Part shown: in pieces, positions 60,130 through 64,000 of the stretch
Numbering within the stretch: position 1 is the first letter of the stretch
Layout: every line of letters starts with the position of its first letter
From: Schistosoma haematobium
Taxonomy: Eukaryota > Platyhelminthes > Trematoda > Strigeidida > Schistosomatidae
Assembly (NCBI RefSeq): GCF_000699445.3
Contig: NC_067201.1
Location: 16,299,501-16,363,500 of the forward strand
Direction: 5' to 3'
DNA: 64,000 nt
Position numbers and translations under genes: made by a program
The notes under the pieces: model-generated
Databases searched by the model: none
What the model was told of the DNA's origin: nothing
Seen by the model: the letters and a program-made list of their open reading frames with translations, nothing else

Positions 60130-61138
60130 CAATGAATGAACCAATAATATGATTTAAACATATGAAATTCATTGTATAAGTCGAAATTGGAAATTGAACT
60201 TTAGTCTTTTTTTCTTTTTAAATAATAGATTTTTAAGTATTTAACCTGATTTCGTTGGTGATACTAAGCCTTTTCTTGGCTTGTCAATGACAAACCGGAT
60301 TTTATTATATCGGAGAGGGAAATAGGGAGGAATGTTTACTTTAGAATTATTCCACAGAGAAGTGATAGAAATATTCTTGCTGTATATTTCTCTAGTACTT
60401 ATTTTAATATTGTTATTGTTGCAAGCTTTCATTTCATTTATTAATTGTTATTATATGTCTTAGTATTCTCAAACTATCATTGAATAACTATGAACCTATC
60501 ACTCAGTATCGATATAAATGTGACTTATTTATATAGACATTGTATAATCAGATAGCGAGAACCATAGTGGTTGGTTAAGAAATAAGCAAAACTGTCATTA
60601 GCAGACCCAATCAAGTAGAACAGTTTAAGAAAAATTTGAATCTATGACAGATGTAAACATCCTAAGCTGTTGTTCAATGCTTAATAACTCTTCAATAGAT
60701 CTGTAAGTAGTAGTAATATTCATCAGTATGATCAATCCTCTCAAGTTTGTTTACTAGAATTCGATAAGGCAATGTGGAGCATGGATGAAAATCTAAAATG
60801 ATATGACTTGAAATCAATAGTAATAAAGTAATAATGTTTTGTTTTGTCTTAGCTGGGAAATTGTAGTTCACTTAAACGAACTTTATAACAAATAAAATTG
60901 AATATGTTGTTTTCATATTACTGAAGTTTAAATTATTGAATATAAATCTAAGGAAATTTATATAATTTAAAAGAAAGTCATATTGCCTACCGTAAAATGT
61001 TTTTCTTAAAATCTAAGTAATTCTGTAAAGATTTCAAGAAATGAAATAAATAAATAAATAGCTGTATGGACACAATAGGGATACTAACTGTTGATATGAT
61101 GTATTCTTGGTACTAAATAATGAAATACTTGTTCAATA

Positions 61139-61366
61139 TTAATCGACAAACAAGTTTTGAACATGATTTTCATCCTGATCATTACCTATCAATTTAATCA
61201 TGAAGGTTTTATCGATTTCCCTGTTGACAATCAAATCCACAATGTCTAACAACATGTCAGAAAAAAAGTATTTTATATTCTCAGCGTTTTCAAAAACGAT
61301 TATCATACAAATTAATCTAGTCACTGGGCCAATGATAACCACCGTCAGGTTAACTAATGTTTTCAT
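61139..61366 (-). CDS. Hypothetical 75-aa frame with hydrophobic N-terminus
   Basis: MKTLVNLTVVIIGPVTRLIC start, then a Leu/Ile/Asp-rich body ending HVQNLFVD. Signal-peptide-like, but no homologue known to me, no promoter and no intron support. In AT-rich DNA this may be chance. Confidence 0.2.
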   Translation of the reverse strand: MKTLVNLTVVIIGPVTRLICMIIVFENAENIKYFFSDMLLDIVDLIVNREIDKTFMIKLIGNDQDENHVQNLFVD

Positions 61367-61573
61367 GATATTATTATCCGTTTATAATGCTTATGAATTA
61401 AGGCAATATTAATTATAGACCCAAACATCAATGGGAAGATTCAAGTAACGAATAGAAGAATGAATCATAGTAAATATTATTACTTTTTGAGAAATTTTAA
61501 TTCCAAAATTAAACTGGGAAATAGAATTTTCAATGAAAGTTATAGTGAGAATGTATCTAAGTTTGTTTGTATA

Positions 61574-61576
<3 letters not shown>

Positions 61577-61610
<34 letters not shown>
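61577..61610. repeat. (TA)n microsatellite
   Basis: About 16 TA units. Confidence 0.95.
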
Positions 61611-61613
<3 letters not shown>

Positions 61614-63614
61614 TGCATGTATGAAATTAATCGTTTATCCCTTCATTACCCACTTTCCACCCCCACCCCCATCCATATATTATTTTTATAATTTTGACAA
61701 TTTGACAGTTCCACATTATTCTATTGATATGTTCCCTTCTTTTTTTTAAAAAAAAATATACAAATCGTATCCAACAAAAGATGAATATTTGAATGAGTTG
61801 CTGAGTTTTCTGAAAAAAATGTTTGTTTTTTCCTTCGAAAAAAGTGATTATTCCAAATGTCTCATTTTTTTTGTGTTGGAAAAAAAAACAAAAAAACAAC
61901 AACAATCGATAGAGCCAAATGAAAGTTTTGTCATTTGATCAGTACTCGGTTTTGATTTAATTGTACTGTAATGTTCAACTGTATCACGGTACTAGAATTT
62001 GTGTGATATTAAATCTTCTATCAAAATGAAAATATGCAATGATTTATATCTAATCAATGAATACGCTTAATGTTAAGGAGAGAGTGTATAGAGCAAGATG
62101 TGTAAGGTAATCTGAAATAGAGAACAAGAGAAAAAGTAAATTAGCGCTTCAGTAAGCATATAAAATGTTTATATTATTTAATTGATGAAAACAATCTATA
62201 ATAGTTAACAATAATGTAAAAGTGAGATTAAAGCAGTTTGATTATCAAAACTAGATGTTAGTAGAGTAGGATCTTGAATACATTGGCAAACTGGTCAAAT
62301 TCATATGCTTAAAGTGTCATTGTCGTTTACATTACAGTGATCAGTCACAAATAGGCAGTTAGTTATGACCAATTACTTCTTTGAAATTATAGTGGGGATG
62401 TGTGATGAATTTGATCAATCAATAGAGTTTTAAAACGTATGTGCAATGTTTTTATAATATGAAAATTGATATTTTATACGGATATTCGTCAAGATTAGAA
62501 CGAATAGTTTGACAGAAGTTGGGCACCGAATATTGATAGTTCAAGTAAGTTGAACGTACTCGAGAAGAAGTCGTTATCCTTGACCTTGTGCTGCTTGTGA
62601 CTCATAAGCAAGAAGTACTTAAAATGTTAGGGGAATCGATAGTCTCTCTCAGAGGTTTGGGTACTAGTCGTTCATTTCCTCATTCAGAGATGCTACCATT
62701 AATTGTTTGATGCCTGAATTGATGGAAGGAGAGTTCACCTCTGAACATAGGAGATAAACTTTATTAACGAATGAAATGAGTGCTAGTAACGATTCACTAC
62801 GAGGGAATATTTAAACTATATACTTAAAACCATCAGACGTATAAATAATATTGATCCTTAAGGAATTTCCCTACCAGTATAACTAGATATTTTAGTGGTT
62901 ATCTAACCTTTCATCATTGTGCCAGTGAAAAGTTTATTAAAACTACTAATTAATCAAATAATTAGAGTTGAATAGAAACGAAAAACAACACCGAATAAAA
63001 TAAAATAGAAAATTTTAACTGGTTGAAATATTATAAGATACTAATGGAAATATAGCCTGGATAGCACAAAGTTTAGTATATCAGGTGCTCTCAGAAGTAA
63101 AATTCCAATTTAGTTTCTAGGTTCATAAAATGTATGACCACTGAAACTGGAACAAAATAATTGAAAAAATAGGACAGAACATTTATTTCTGTGGTTGGTA
63201 TGGTTACATAAATCAAAAAGTATTGATATAATTACTATCAAACTTGAACTTGTAGAAGACAAGGTAACATACTGATATTAGTAATAATCCAAATGGTTAA
63301 TTAATTAAGCAAAGAAAAAACATAAATGGGTTAGCTTCTGGATTAAAATGAAAATTTTCCTTTGACATTGATGAAATGAAAGTAATTTGGGTTTTTTTTA
63401 GCTTCATTGGCTGTTCAGTCAACACTTAATTGTTTTCCCTATATTTCATATGAAGTTCCATCAGTCAGAACCTTACAAACCCACCTATCAATTCAATCAG
63501 TCTCATTGAATTGAAATATTAAGCAATAAAAGAAGTCTAACTGAGCATCGCTCCGGACGTTGTGTAAATAATGAAAACTACTACACTTAGTCTATCACTT
63601 AGTTGTATCTGATG

Positions 63615-64000
63615 TCAGGGGAGTCCTACTCACTGCCTTCTCGCGGTGGGTGTTGTTTACGAAATTGATAGGACGAAAAGAGAATGTCCGGCGCTTTAAC
63701 CGGGTTGGTGGACATTGAGGGTCCACTTATGGAAGTTGGAAAACCCTGATTCCAAATCAATGGTGTACATGGGCTCCAGTATCCTGAAGGAAAAAATGGC
63801 ATACGAACCAGTTATTGGTCACCGGCTGCCATGGGACTACATCTCCTAACGTTGGTACACTACCTTATGGATTAGATCTGTAGGTCAAAGGGCCGGAGAG
63901 TGGCCCCCCAAGAAAACCACCTGCTTCGGTTTTGGCACCTGGGCCGTATCCCAGCCATCACACAAATCTAATTATTTATGTGGCGCATATACATTTGGTG
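63615..64000 (+). repeat. SINE-like repeat with (AAAT)n tail, copy D, cut by window edge
   Basis: Plus-strand copy of the 12.3/29.05/36.65-kb family: GGAGTCCTACTCACTGCCTT, CATGGGCTCCAGTATCCTG, CCAAGAAAACCACCTGCTTC, GTGGCGCATATACATTTGGT. More diverged than B and C. The 3' tail lies beyond 64000. Confidence 0.75.

Larger units (their letters stand above)
60140..63600. other. Intergenic, no supported gene
   Basis: AT-rich, with a TA tract at 61577-61610 and the weak 75-codon frame listed separately. Confidence 0.35.

Overview
This is a eukaryotic, AT-rich, intron-rich window full of retrotransposon debris. It reads as a Schistosoma (blood fluke) nuclear chromosome. The evidence is the mix of RTE-clade, CR1-like and Ty3/gypsy remnants, tRNA-derived SINEs carrying hammerhead ribozyme motifs of the schistosome S-alpha type, long TA microsatellites and small exons scattered through large introns. 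I do not assign a species.

Three conserved genes can be assembled exon by exon from splice sites, phase and family motifs. (1) Left third, minus strand: a ZFAND1-like AN1 zinc-finger gene. It starts at 11153, runs through six visible exons and leaves the left edge after 471. (2) Centre, plus strand: an ARS2/SRRT (Serrate) homologue in 11 exons, 26317-44140, encoding about 1228 aa. It has the ARS2 N-terminal domain, an S/D/N low-complexity insert, an RRM-like middle, the single-Cys zinc finger and a conserved DLDAP terminus. (3) Minus strand, 48629-45806: a three-exon IRAK1BP1-like SIMPL/DUF541-domain gene of about 239 aa, tail to tail with ARS2. These act separately: stress-granule/proteasome adaptor, nuclear cap-binding RNA processing, and a SIMPL-domain protein of unknown role in flukes.

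Layout: 1-11.2 kb is ZFAND1 with an internally deleted RTE element (6.8-9.2 kb) in its second visible intron. 11.2-26.3 kb is intergenic and repeat-laden: an unclassified SINE-like repeat at 12.3 kb, a CR1-like tail at 15 kb, a nearly complete but frameshifted RTE element on the minus strand at 19-21.9 kb, a gypsy fragment at 22 kb and a CR1-like RT relic at 24-25 kb. 26.3-44.1 kb is ARS2, whose introns hold SINE, RTE and ribozyme-bearing insertions. 45.8-48.6 kb is IRAK1BP1. 48.6-64 kb has no gene I can support. It carries decayed retroelements, a head-to-head pair of hammerhead-containing elements (55.5-57.2 kb), a full-length S-alpha-like SINE with 13-bp target duplications (59.8-60.1 kb) and a fourth copy of the SINE-like repeat at the right edge.

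The most notable non-coding signal is the set of hammerhead-ribozyme motifs in two element families. One, inside an ARS2 intron, keeps the whole predicted catalytic core.
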